From: Nostoc sp. CHAB 5715
GTDB taxonomy: Bacteria; Cyanobacteriota; Cyanobacteriia; Cyanobacteriales; Nostocaceae
Length of the DNA stretch: 8,618 nt
Direction of reading: 5' to 3'
Assembly (NCBI RefSeq): GCF_020829685.1
Contig: NZ_JAIVFR010000222.1
Location: forward strand, 1 to 8,618
Part shown: positions 1-5,619 of the stretch, piece after piece
Position numbering within the stretch: the stretch's first letter is position 1
Layout: each line of letters starts with the position of its first letter
Position numbers and translations under genes: made by a program
Notes under the pieces: generated by a model
What the model was told of the DNA's origin: nothing
What the model saw: only the letters and a program-made list of their open reading frames with translations
Databases searched by the model: none

Positions 1-159
1 CACTAAATGTGAAGGTAAAGCTCGCCTACGTTCTTCATGACTATGTGTGTCTGCGATCGCTTGAGAGATTGCCTCTTTTGGGATAGCTGTTTCTAAGGCT
101 TTGAGTACCGTACCGGATTCGATCACTAGTGAGATCAACGAAAATTCTTTGAGTTGCAT
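1..159 (-). CDS. IS4-family transposase, N-terminal part (runs off window)
   Basis: The 53 visible codons begin MQLKEFSLIS and include ALETAIPKEAISQAI followed by HEERRRALPSHLV. The pattern of a helical region, then an arginine cluster, then LP..LV matches the N-terminal domain that precedes the DDE catalytic core in IS4-family transposases. The catalytic residues lie off the left edge. The ATG at 157-159 is the only sensible start, because an in-frame stop lies close upstream; no strong ribosome binding site is visible, which is usual for transposases. The gene reads away from the small HTH gene it appears to have disrupted. A HIP1 site (53-60) lies inside it. Whether the element is intact cannot be judged here. 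Confidence 0.75.
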   Translation of the reverse strand, partial: MQLKEFSLISLVIESGTVLKALETAIPKEAISQAIADTHSHEERRRALPSHLV

Positions 160-227
160 TCTTACTCAGTACACTCAAGGTCTAACCCTCAGTCTAACTG
201 CTTTTGGGCTTAACCGAACCGTATTGG
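1..227 (-). mobile_element. End of an IS4-family insertion sequence, cut by the window edge
   Basis: This segment holds the 5' part of an IS4-type transposase read leftwards, plus the leader between that gene and the element end. The outer end probably lies near 225-229: on the minus strand the sequence changes from a coherent protein (GIP) into AATACGGTTCGGTTAAG, which has the look of an IS4-family terminal repeat with its GGTTAAG core. The other end, the second inverted repeat and the target duplication are outside the window, so the boundary is an inference from where the neighbouring protein stops looking like a natural C-terminus. Confidence 0.6.
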
Positions 228-464
228 GATGCCAAGTGTACGCCACTCGGTTAGCTTTGCGGCATTAAAGCCTTGCTGCATAAGCATTTGAGCTAGTTTT
301 GAAGGTTCCAGGTTTGCGCTCTCTAATGCTTTGATGATTGCCATATCACTCACCCCAGCTAGTCGTGCAGTGGCTTTGATACTTGCTTTACCATGACCAT
401 CGGAGTCAACTTCAATCTCTTGAGATATTTGTTCGATGATTTGTGCGATTTCAATTTGTGACAT
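210..464 (-). CDS. Small helix-turn-helix protein, probably truncated by the adjacent IS
   Basis: This 84-aa protein has an acidic start (MSQIEIAQIIEQISQEIEVD) followed by KASIKATARLAGVSDMAIIKAL at about residues 26-47, which reads as a helix-turn-helix of the kind found in phage-type DNA-binding or antirepressor-like proteins. SKLAQMLMQQGFNAAKLTEW follows. The last residues, IPIRFG, and the stop are apparently encoded by the end of the IS4 element, because the sequence changes character at about 227; the original protein was therefore probably longer. It lies 26 bases downstream of the DUF1392 gene on the same strand and may be the last gene of that operon. No strong ribosome binding site precedes the ATG at 462-464. 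Function unknown; DNA binding is inferred from the motif only. Confidence 0.6.
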   Translation of the reverse strand: MSQIEIAQIIEQISQEIEVDSDGHGKASIKATARLAGVSDMAIIKALESANLEPSKLAQMLMQQGFNAAKLTEWRTLGIPIRFG

Positions 465-490
465 AACTTTAGTTGTGTGATTAGAGAAAA

Positions 491-949
491 TTAAACATTT
501 ACTCGCACCAAACTTTTTTCACCAACCAGTGAGAAACGATTAGATATAGTCCGTGATTGAGTTAAGGTTGGCGATACCAATTCAACAAGGTAAAACCAAG
601 AATTATTCACCAGCCCAATCCCCAAAATCAGCCGTTGTTTTGTTCCCTTATCGTGAGAACAGAGCATCACTCTTTCGCCCAAAACAAAAGCAGGTTTTTG
701 CACGTTGAGGGTTTCTAATTCTCCAGTCCCGATGATTTGGTTTTGTGTAGCGTGGAGTATTTCTTTTCCACAATCAATTGAATAAAGCCAAGTTTCATGT
801 TTCCACTGAATACCGCAGCAGTAGCCGAATGTTTTAGTAGTTCTGAGGTATACTCTCTCCAGTAAATTGACCTCAACGGGTGGAATTGTTTGACCCCAAG
901 ATGGAGAGAGATACCAGCTTGTTTCAAGGGCAGTAATTAACTCAATCAT
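491..949 (-). CDS. DUF1392-type cyanobacterial protein of unknown function
   Basis: This 152-aa soluble protein has no signal peptide or membrane segment. It opens MIELITALETSWYLSPSWGQ and contains IPPVEVNLLERVYLRTTKTF, GYCCGIQWKHETWLYSIDCG, HATQNQIIGTGELE and KPAFVLGERVMLCSH. It ends with RFSLVGEKSLVRVNV. From memory this is the DUF1392 family, found almost only in filamentous cyanobacteria and often on plasmids or near mobile genes; no function is established. The length looks complete. The start ATG overlaps the stop of the methyltransferase gene by four bases (ATGA at 946-949), so it is likely translated by coupling; no independent ribosome binding site is visible. Its consistent place behind the methyltransferase suggests a shared role, but this is inference. 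Confidence 0.8.
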   Translation of the reverse strand: MIELITALETSWYLSPSWGQTIPPVEVNLLERVYLRTTKTFGYCCGIQWKHETWLYSIDCGKEILHATQNQIIGTGELETLNVQKPAFVLGERVMLCSHDKGTKQRLILGIGLVNNSWFYLVELVSPTLTQSRTISNRFSLVGEKSLVRVNV

Positions 950-2031
950 GCGTTTTTCTGTTGTTGGGATAAAATTTGTTTGAGTCGCTCAAAAATTAGT
1001 GCAGCACATTGGGGAACAATGGCATTGCCCAGAGCCATCAACTGTTGTTTGTGTTGTCTTCTAATGCTTTGGTATTGTGCATAGAGTTGGCGATATTCTC
1101 GTTGGCAATCTGGCGTAAGCGCTGCAATTTCAGTACGAGTGAGCCTACTGAAGCCGGGGACTGTGGCAGCACACAGCCAATTTGTAAGTCCTGTGTGGGT
1201 AAGTAAACATTCGTCCAACCTTGTGGAAAGCCCATCATTGTCTCCACTAGGTGTACATTGAGCGCACGAGAACAACAAACTCCGGCTGCCACATCGGTGA
1301 GGCAGTGCGGTCTTGGGGTTTCCCCTCTTTGGACAACTGCCGTGAGTTTGGGATAGCGCTGTTTGTTCAACTGGTTGGGGCTGCCATCTCTCCAATCGCT
1401 GGCTGTGGGAGTGGGCATCATCACCGCCGCCGACAGATGCAGGGTTTGCCCTGCTTTGTGTGTACTGACTCCAGGATGTATCCCGTCCTGAGCTTTGGGA
1501 GTCGGTAGCAATAATCCAGATACGTTGGCGCAAGTGGACGGCTCCCACCTTTGCTGCCGAAACAATTCCCCATTGGACATCGAACCCCATCTGGGCAAAC
1601 TCCCAGAGTACCGAACGGAAAAATCCACTTCCCTCAGCAGTAAGCAGTCCGGGTACGTTTTCCACAATTGCCCATTTTGGTCGAATATCGCAAATGATTC
1701 TAAAGAACTCTCCGAACAGGTTGCGCGAGTCAATGGACGCAAGGCGTTTTCCGGCGAGGCTAAAGGGAGGGCAAGGGAGTCCGGCGATGATGCCGTCAAT
1801 TTCTCTAACTCCGACTCCTGCCAAAGACTTAACTGTAATATCATGAATGTCCGAGATAATTGGAATTTGTGGAAAGCGCAGATTTAGAACTTGTTGGCAG
1901 TAAGAGTTAATCTCGCAAAAAGCCACTGTTTGAAAACCGCCGCTAATCAGATGACCAAGGGTAAAGCCGCCAATGCCAGAACAAAGGTCAAGGACTTTTT
2001 GAGTTTTAAGGGGAGTGATTTGCTTGGTCAT
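946..2031 (-). CDS. dcm: DNA (cytosine-5-)-methyltransferase, phage type, orphan
   Basis: This 361-aa enzyme transfers a methyl group from S-adenosylmethionine to cytosine C5 in a DNA target. Visible motifs are motif I DLCSGIGGFTLG (about residues 15-26, cofactor binding), motif IV GLPCPPFS (84-91, with catalytic Cys87), motif VI ENV (124-126), motif VIII LRQRIWI (167-173) and motif X LMALGNAIVPQ (331-341). Motif IV is PCPP rather than the more usual PCQ/PCQP. The target-recognition region (about 178-325) is low in hydrophobics and rich in S, Q, R and T, and is the region overlapped by a second reading frame (1038-1844). The start is supported by GGGAGG a few bases upstream, inside the preceding gene, with a four-base overlap. 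No restriction nuclease is encoded nearby, so it is probably an orphan enzyme used for regulation or for evading restriction. Target sequence unknown. Confidence 0.93.
   Translation of the reverse strand: MTKQITPLKTQKVLDLCSGIGGFTLGHLISGGFQTVAFCEINSYCQQVLNLRFPQIPIISDIHDITVKSLAGVGVREIDGIIAGLPCPPFSLAGKRLASIDSRNLFGEFFRIICDIRPKWAIVENVPGLLTAEGSGFFRSVLWEFAQMGFDVQWGIVSAAKVGAVHLRQRIWIIATDSQSSGRDTSWSQYTQSRANPASVGGGDDAHSHSQRLERWQPQPVEQTALSQTHGSCPKRGNPKTALPHRCGSRSLLFSCAQCTPSGDNDGLSTRLDECLLTHTGLTNWLCAATVPGFSRLTRTEIAALTPDCQREYRQLYAQYQSIRRQHKQQLMALGNAIVPQCAALIFERLKQILSQQQKNA
1038..1844 (-). CDS. Overlapping reading frame inside the methyltransferase gene, with motifs of its own
   Basis: A 268-codon open frame lies entirely within the methyltransferase gene, same strand, shifted +1, from ATG 1842-1844 to a stop at 1038. 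Motifs in order: NGQLWKTYPDCLL (57-69), FSVRYSGSLPRWGSMSNGE (75-93), LLLPTPKAQDG (111-121), MMPTPTASDWRDGS (142-155) and MMGFPQGWTNV (203-213). From memory, this LWKT / W..G.M.NG / LPTPTA.D / MGFP.GWT series recurs in phage and cyanobacterial proteins encoded beside, over or fused to cytosine methyltransferases. The motif VIII region of the enzyme and the GSMSNGE/LLLPTP region of this frame are the same DNA. The ribosome binding site is weak. Alternatives: a shadow that looks conserved only because the enzyme is conserved, or a frame reached by frameshifting. Real translation is unproven. Confidence 0.45.
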   Translation of the reverse strand: MILQLSLWQESELEKLTASSPDSLALPLASPENALRPLTRATCSESSLESFAIFDQNGQLWKTYPDCLLLREVDFSVRYSGSLPRWGSMSNGELFRQQRWEPSTCANVSGLLLPTPKAQDGIHPGVSTHKAGQTLHLSAAVMMPTPTASDWRDGSPNQLNKQRYPKLTAVVQRGETPRPHCLTDVAAGVCCSRALNVHLVETMMGFPQGWTNVYLPTQDLQIGCVLPQSPASVGSLVLKLQRLRQIANENIANSMHNTKALEDNTNNS

Positions 2032-2426
2032 GCTTTCCTCCCTAACAAGTAATTAATTGCTTCTGGATTAAGAGAGGTAATACGTTTTTTAATTGATTGT
2101 GGTGGATGGTCAAGGAATTGTTTGAGATGCCATCTCCGAATTTGGTAATGTCTGGCAGAGCGTTTTGTAGCTTTAAGCCATCCTCGCTTTACCCATCTAG
2201 CTACAGTTGATAAATTCAATTGAAGAACTTGAGCAATTTCTTTACAAGAATAGTTATCAAGAGTGGGACGGGCTGAATAACCTAAGCTATTTAACTTCAG
2301 ATAAATTGCAACTGGTGTGCGATAGAATCCTCGTCTTTTTAAGCTAGAGGCTATTTGCTTGACTGTATAGACTTCAGCTTTAGCCTCAATAATTGCGAGT
2401 TCTTCATCAGTCCATTTGATATTCAT
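2028..2426 (-). CDS. Helix-turn-helix DNA-binding protein
   Basis: This 132-aa basic protein has two DNA-binding-like parts. Residues 1-52 (MNIKWTDEELAIIEAKAEVY, then VKQIASSLKRRGFYRTPVAI) resemble a Myb/SANT-like helical domain of the kind seen in phage regulators. Residues 58-107 (YSCKEIAQVLQLNLSTVARW, then VKRGWLKATKRSARHYQIRR) read as a MerR/excisionase-type winged helix. The C-terminus, LNPEAINYLLGRKA, is short. A strong ribosome binding site (AGAGGTGA) precedes the ATG at 2424-2426. The start overlaps the stop of the upstream broken small gene (ATGA) and its own stop overlaps the methyltransferase start (ATGA at 2028-2031), so it is the operon's likely regulator. Binding site and direction of control are unknown. 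Confidence 0.75.
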   Translation of the reverse strand: MNIKWTDEELAIIEAKAEVYTVKQIASSLKRRGFYRTPVAIYLKLNSLGYSARPTLDNYSCKEIAQVLQLNLSTVARWVKRGWLKATKRSARHYQIRRWHLKQFLDHPPQSIKKRITSLNPEAINYLLGRKA

Positions 2427-2650
2427 AATGTCACCTCTGATATTGATGCAGAAATAGAATATGTGCCAGCTTGTTCTTGTACAATTCGAGCGCTGATAGA
2501 TTCAAAGTCAACTTGAAAAATGTTCATCTCAGCCTGCATTCCCCCAGTGTTGTAGTGGTCTACGATTTGCTGCTTGATTGTGGATTAATTCAGCCCATCA
2601 GGGATATCGATGTGAGCTTCACTGATGATTTTTAAGGGCTACTGTGACAA
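2423..2650 (-). pseudogene. Small conserved-looking gene with two nonsense codons
   Basis: One frame can be read from a TTG at 2648-2650 to the TGA at 2423-2425. It gives MSQ, stop, PLKIISEAHIDIPDGLN, stop, then STIKQQIVDHYNTGGMQAEM and a tail ending ISEVTL (about 75 codons). The stops are TAG at 2639-2641 and TAA at 2585-2587. Each is one C-to-T change from a glutamine codon (CAG, CAA). The protein-like sequence continues smoothly through both, and the natural stop overlaps the next gene start as ATGA, so this looks like an intact operon gene lost by point mutation. A 38-codon remnant could still be translated from ATG 2537-2539 (MQAEMNIFQ), which has GGGGGA directly before it. The family is not recognised. 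Confidence 0.55.
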
Positions 2651-2685
2651 TGACCTTTATGGTTTTTATTCCTATCTGATTAATT

Positions 2686-2719
2686 CAGGATTCAGAAATA
2701 AAATTTCTTCTGAATCCTG
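2686..2719. terminator. Perfect 12-bp hairpin, possible terminator
   Basis: The arms CAGGATTCAGAA (2686-2697) and TTCTGAATCCTG (2708-2719) are perfect complements around a 10-base loop. It begins about 10 bases past the stop of the 2729-3559 gene, where a terminator for that gene would sit. No clear T-run follows in the minus direction, so a role in RNA stability or partial read-through is equally possible. Nothing else is recognised between 2651 and 2728. Confidence 0.5.
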
Positions 2720-2728
2720 TATGATTAT

Positions 2729-3559
2729 TTACACTGCTTCGGCTTTTGCAGTTTGCACTTGTTGCATCCATGCGTTGATTGCTGTTAACTCATCCGCACC
2801 GTTAGCAACAGCGTCAACAACCTGATTTTGATAAGAAGACTCAGTATGATTGGAATACTCGCACTTGTCTGCTGCCCAAGCCAAACACATTGTTTTTACC
2901 AGTTCATTAATCTTGGTAATATGAAGTAGACTTGGACGGTCAACATCCTGAAATTGCAACCATTCTTTGACTAAATCAAGGGGATAATCAAGCAAGGTAC
3001 GAATATTTTTTACACGTAAATCTTGAGGATGTACAGCTTGAGGAACTACACTAAGTTTTGGTGTGGCTGGAATAGTTGGGGAATTGCCACTTAATAAAAT
3101 TTGAATGTCACGAATGATAGTTGCCCAATCAGCATTTTTATTCCATTCTCTTTCAATTCTGCTTTTACTTACTGCATCATATAGATTACAGAAAACCGTA
3201 TTTTGTTCACCAGCAGTAGCAGCAATAATCAGTGGTTTAGAAAAGTCCTGGACCCCTGATGCAGCAAGAAGGAAGCTTTTGGCGAAATTGGTTTCAACAC
3301 CAGTTCTTATGATGTAAAGTTCATCAGCACTGACAACAATATCCAGCTTCAGATTGTCCTTGTTTTTGAATTCTTTAGTAGTTAATCGCAGTGATGATAA
3401 ATACCCAGCTAATGCTCTTTGGGTAACAGGGATTTTCTTCTCCTGGCTGATATTAAACTTGTACCAAACGAAAGATTCACCATCTACTTCCCCCTGGTTG
3501 ACATAGAGATAAATTGGCTCAGGAGGATTGCATAAACCTAGTTTGATTTCAGTAGCCAT
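2729..3559 (-). CDS. Conserved-looking cyanobacterial protein of unknown function, 276 aa
   Basis: This soluble protein has no signal peptide or membrane segment. The N-terminal part (residues 1-145; for example PPEPIYLYVNQGEVDGESFV, LDIVVSADELYIIRTGVETN and FAKSFLLAASGVQDFSKPLI) is an alpha/beta-looking domain. A proline- and threonine-rich linker (about 158-180) separates it from a helical C-terminal domain with VKNIRTLLDYPLDLVKEWLQ and TMCLAWAADKC. The style, with a ligand- or nucleic-acid-like N-domain, a flexible linker and a helical tail, resembles proteins seen on cyanobacterial plasmids, but no function is recognised. GAGGTGAAAC directly precedes the ATG at 3557-3559, a strong ribosome binding site that fixes the start. 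It stands alone between two hairpins (3644-3680 upstream, 2686-2719 downstream), so it is probably its own transcription unit. Confidence 0.8.
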   Translation of the reverse strand: MATEIKLGLCNPPEPIYLYVNQGEVDGESFVWYKFNISQEKKIPVTQRALAGYLSSLRLTTKEFKNKDNLKLDIVVSADELYIIRTGVETNFAKSFLLAASGVQDFSKPLIIAATAGEQNTVFCNLYDAVSKSRIEREWNKNADWATIIRDIQILLSGNSPTIPATPKLSVVPQAVHPQDLRVKNIRTLLDYPLDLVKEWLQFQDVDRPSLLHITKINELVKTMCLAWAADKCEYSNHTESSYQNQVVDAVANGADELTAINAWMQQVQTAKAEAV

Positions 3560-3643
3560 GTTTCACCTCGGTTAAAGTTTCACTGATTGGTGTTCTATGT
3601 GCGAAAATGGAAATTCTGTAGCGTCAAGTAACTTCCCGTAGTT

Positions 3644-3680
3644 GCAATCGTCTGAATAGTGATTACATTCAGACGATTGC
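3644..3680. terminator. Perfect 14-bp hairpin between genes
   Basis: The arms GCAATCGTCTGAAT (3644-3657) and ATTCAGACGATTGC (3667-3680) match perfectly around a 9-base loop. It starts 7 bases beyond the stop of the 3688-4077 gene, so it probably ends or stabilises the transcript of the 3688-4622 cluster. The T-run (TTTTG) is on the plus-strand side, not the minus-strand side where these genes would need it, so classical intrinsic termination is doubtful in that direction. Confidence 0.55.
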
Positions 3681-3687
3681 TTTTGTA

Positions 3688-4077
3688 CTAATCAGAAGGC
3701 TGTTGATTCCGGTCTAACTCCCATTGCAGATAAGTAAGTGCGGTTTGAGCATCAGCAATGTTTAAATCAGGTTGATATCCCTCGTCCAACAGTTGTCTGT
3801 AGTGTGGATGCGTAGCAATAAGGGATATCAGATTTTGGGCTTGTTCAAGTAATTGGCAGAGATTAGGATTAGACATTTCTATCCCCAGCCTGGAACATAA
3901 ATCAAGAGCTTTAACCCCGATAATTCCTGGCTCAATCTCCGTTTCCAACTCTTCAAGCAGAGATTTAAAATTTGGCTGAGAATCGTTGATTTCAATCTCA
4001 ATCAAATCTGCGCTTTGTGTAACTACAGTTACCCAATCGGGTAAAGTTTGTGGAATGGTCTTCGCGTAAAGTTTCAT
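3688..4077 (-). CDS. Small acidic protein of unknown function, 129 aa
   Basis: The protein begins MKLYAKTIPQTLPDWVTVVT and contains IEIEINDSQPNFKSLLEELE, VKALDLCSRLGIEM, a helical stretch LCQLLEQAQNLISLIATHPH and a glutamine-rich end (WELDRNQQPSD). It is soluble and acidic and the family is not recognised. The open frame extends 14 codons further upstream to an ATG at 4117-4119, but ATG 4075-4077 is preferred. AGAGGA lies at a good distance before it, and it avoids a 17-base overlap with the upstream gene. It is the last gene of a three-gene minus-strand cluster (3688-4622) and is followed by a 14-bp hairpin. Confidence 0.65.
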   Translation of the reverse strand: MKLYAKTIPQTLPDWVTVVTQSADLIEIEINDSQPNFKSLLEELETEIEPGIIGVKALDLCSRLGIEMSNPNLCQLLEQAQNLISLIATHPHYRQLLDEGYQPDLNIADAQTALTYLQWELDRNQQPSD

Positions 4078-4102
4078 GATTGTGTCCTCTGGGATTAATA
4101 AC

Positions 4103-4303
4103 CTAAAAATCCTCGGCAATTTCCAACAAAAAGCCGCGTCCAGTGTTCTGCACTTGCACCAGTTCTTTATCCAGCAGTGTTTGAATCACTGAATCGGAAA
4201 ATTGAAATTGCAGCCGATGCAATGGAACACAACCGCCACAAAGCCGAATCGAACGCAGCAAATGATTAGCTCTACGGTCAAAATTGTCTGTAGAATTAGC
4301 CAT
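4103..4303 (-). CDS. Small winged-helix-like protein, 66 aa
   Basis: The sequence MANSTDNFDRRANHLLRSIR, then CGGCVPLHRLQFQFSDSVIQ, then LLDKELVQVQNTGRGFLLEI, has the helix-helix-helix-wing layout of a small winged-helix domain, with a basic first helix and the hairpin-like LVQVQNTGRGFLLEI as the wing. That fold is inferred by eye and could be wrong. GGAGGT lies 7 bases upstream of the ATG at 4301-4303 and is a textbook ribosome binding site. The gene overlaps the end of the upstream gene by 8 bases and is followed 25 bases later by the next small gene, so translation is probably coupled across the cluster. Possible roles include a small regulator; no partner is known. Confidence 0.65.
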   Translation of the reverse strand: MANSTDNFDRRANHLLRSIRLCGGCVPLHRLQFQFSDSVIQTLLDKELVQVQNTGRGFLLEIAEDF

Positions 4304-4622
4304 TGGTACTACCTCCAGTGATGGCTAGTAACTGTTGTTGCAGAATTGCTATTTGACTTTGATAAAACTCAATCTCTGCGCGTATCTGCGAGAGTAGTTC
4401 TTCAGGGGAAAGTGGTTTAATTTGATTTTCCTGAAAGTGGAACAATTCGTCAGAGTTTCTATGAGGCATCACGGCATAACGCCAGCCATCACCAAATTGT
4501 TCAGCTAATTCAGTAGCATTCGGGTAGTAATAAAGCCCCAGAATGATGCCGTCTTTAGTACGTTGATTCAAAGCAAAGCGAGGGTAGCCCCAGTGTTGGG
4601 GAATTGATATTGTGGGTTGCAT
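4296..4622 (-). CDS. Conserved-looking cyanobacterial protein of unknown function, 108 aa
   Basis: Residues 1-75 form a compact beta-rich domain (ISIPQHWGYPRFALNQRTKD, GIILGLYYYPNATELAEQFG, DGWRYAVMPHRNSDELFHFQ). Residues 74-101 (SQIRAEIEFYQSQIAILQQQ, then LLAI) form a heptad-patterned helix suited to a short coiled coil, so dimerisation is plausible. The sequence is soluble and no catalytic motif is seen. It is the first gene of the three-gene cluster and overlaps the next by 8 bases. The ATG at 4620-4622 has no clear ribosome binding site. The combination of GWRYAVMPH and a C-terminal coiled coil looks typical of short cyanobacterial plasmid proteins, but I cannot name a family. Confidence 0.7.
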   Translation of the reverse strand: MQPTISIPQHWGYPRFALNQRTKDGIILGLYYYPNATELAEQFGDGWRYAVMPHRNSDELFHFQENQIKPLSPEELLSQIRAEIEFYQSQIAILQQQLLAITGGSTNG

Positions 4623-4651
4623 AGATAAATTGCTGTTAGTGAGGATGGGTT

Positions 4652-4684
4652 GGGCGATTGCTCTCTGTAGAAGTGCGATCGCCC
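4652..4684. repeat. HIP1-containing palindrome between genes
   Basis: The arms GGGCGATTGC (4652-4661) and GCGATCGCCC (4675-4684) pair over 10 positions with one T-G wobble, around a 13-base loop. The right arm contains a HIP1 octamer. It sits just beyond the 3' end of the 4696-5619 gene, so it may act as its terminator or transcript-end hairpin. It also belongs to the GGGCGAT-type short repeats common in cyanobacteria; compare the related palindrome at 5583-5609. Confidence 0.6.
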
Positions 4685-4695
4685 TTGTGTGTGAA

Positions 4696-5619
4696 TTACG
4701 CCGCCACTAGCTGCAAGTACGGCTCATATTCCCGTAACTGTTCCCATTCATCAGGGGTCAGTTCATCAAATGGGCGATCTAGCAACTGCTGTAATTCGTT
4801 GGTCGTTAGCTGTTCTAATGGGCGATATTGCAAATATTCCTGAGATGGTTCAGCCTGGAGTACGACATCTACCATCGACAGCCACCACACGGCATCCAGC
4901 GCCGAGTCACAGGGGATGCGCTGCTGTGTTTCATCTGCGGCGCGTGTAAACCACCAGCCGCCGTCAGTCTGGCCGACTTTGCCCAGCTTGCGTAGCTTGC
5001 CGCCTTCGGCATCGCCGTTATATATGCCGTCGTCGAGGATGTCGAACCCGAACTTTTCACATTCAGTGAAAATCTGCACCATGATTTCGTTACCAGTGGT
5101 GCAAACTTCTTCTGGTAACTGCTCTTGCACAGGTAACGTGCCTTGCTGGTACTGCTGCTTGATATATTCGTAGCAAAGCGCGGGTGTAATGTCTCGGTAA
5201 ATCTCTTGGGCGTTAATCATCACCCGCCAGTATAAATCTTCGTAGTTGTCGTGGTCGTAGCTGATACTGGCTACCAGATAACTATCAGTATGATAATCAC
5301 CAATATGTACTTCTTGGTCGTAATACGAGATTTCTAAAAATGTCAGTTCTTGTAGTGGAATTGGTGGCGTGTTGAGTGTGCCGTCCTTGTAATGCCACTG
5401 GATGAAGCGATGGCATCTTGCCCAGGTGTTTGCTCGAAACTTCTCTACACCCTCCACCATGACTACCCAGCGTTGGGTTAAGTGGTTGTCGTCATAGCTG
5501 ATGCTGGCTATCAGTTTGTCACCAGCGTAATATTCGTGATGGTAAAAAGATATTTCTACTGGTGTCAGTGGTTCAGGGGCGTTCGCCCTTGGCGTTGGTG
5601 CAAGGGCGATTGCTTCCAA
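4696..5619 (-). CDS. 307-aa protein of unknown function with a duplicated domain
   Basis: The protein contains two tandem copies of a domain of about 65-70 residues. The first is VEISFYHHEYYAGDKLIASI ... QRWVVMVEGVEKFRANT ... HRFIQWHYKDGTL. The second is LEISYYDQEVHIGDYH ... YLVASISYDHDNYEDL ... YWRVMINAQEIYRDITP ... YEYIKQQYQQGTL. Residues about 175-255 form a third, unrelated part rich in glycine and tryptophan (DGIYNGDAEGGKL, QTDGGWWFTRAADE), and the tail is acidic and helical (TTNELQQLLDRPFDELTPDE). It is soluble, with no signal peptide. The only usable start before the first repeat is TTG at 5617-5619: no in-frame ATG lies between it and the upstream stop, and no good ribosome binding site is visible. 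Residues 4-16 are encoded by a palindromic repeat. Family not recognised. Confidence 0.7.
   Translation of the reverse strand: MEAIALAPTPRANAPEPLTPVEISFYHHEYYAGDKLIASISYDDNHLTQRWVVMVEGVEKFRANTWARCHRFIQWHYKDGTLNTPPIPLQELTFLEISYYDQEVHIGDYHTDSYLVASISYDHDNYEDLYWRVMINAQEIYRDITPALCYEYIKQQYQQGTLPVQEQLPEEVCTTGNEIMVQIFTECEKFGFDILDDGIYNGDAEGGKLRKLGKVGQTDGGWWFTRAADETQQRIPCDSALDAVWWLSMVDVVLQAEPSQEYLQYRPLEQLTTNELQQLLDRPFDELTPDEWEQLREYEPYLQLVAA
5583..5609. repeat. Short palindrome inside the start of a coding region
   Basis: The arms TCGCCCTTG (5583-5591) and CAAGGGCGA (5601-5609) are perfect complements with a 9-base spacer. It lies over codons 4-12 of the 307-aa gene, whose N-terminus there reads IALAPTPRANAP, low-complexity sequence typical of a repeat that has settled in a coding frame. 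It resembles the GGGCGAT-type repeat at 4652-4684. Confidence 0.55.

Noticed and set aside
1251..1887. Open frames on the plus strand (1009-1206, 1251-1508 and 1495-1887) opposite the methyltransferase
   Set aside because: They lack ribosome binding sites and recognisable motifs. They are antisense to a well-supported enzyme gene, and their composition is that of a mirrored coding strand.
4078..4119. Upstream ATG (4117-4119) as the start of the small acidic protein
   Set aside because: It would overlap the preceding gene by 17 bases and has no suitable ribosome binding site, whereas ATG 4075-4077 has AGAGGA at a good distance.
4916..5173. Plus- and minus-strand open frames inside the 307-aa gene, including serine-rich (4658-4843) and cysteine-rich ones
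   Set aside because: Low-complexity products with no motif, fully inside a gene that has a clear domain duplication; they are best explained as shadows.
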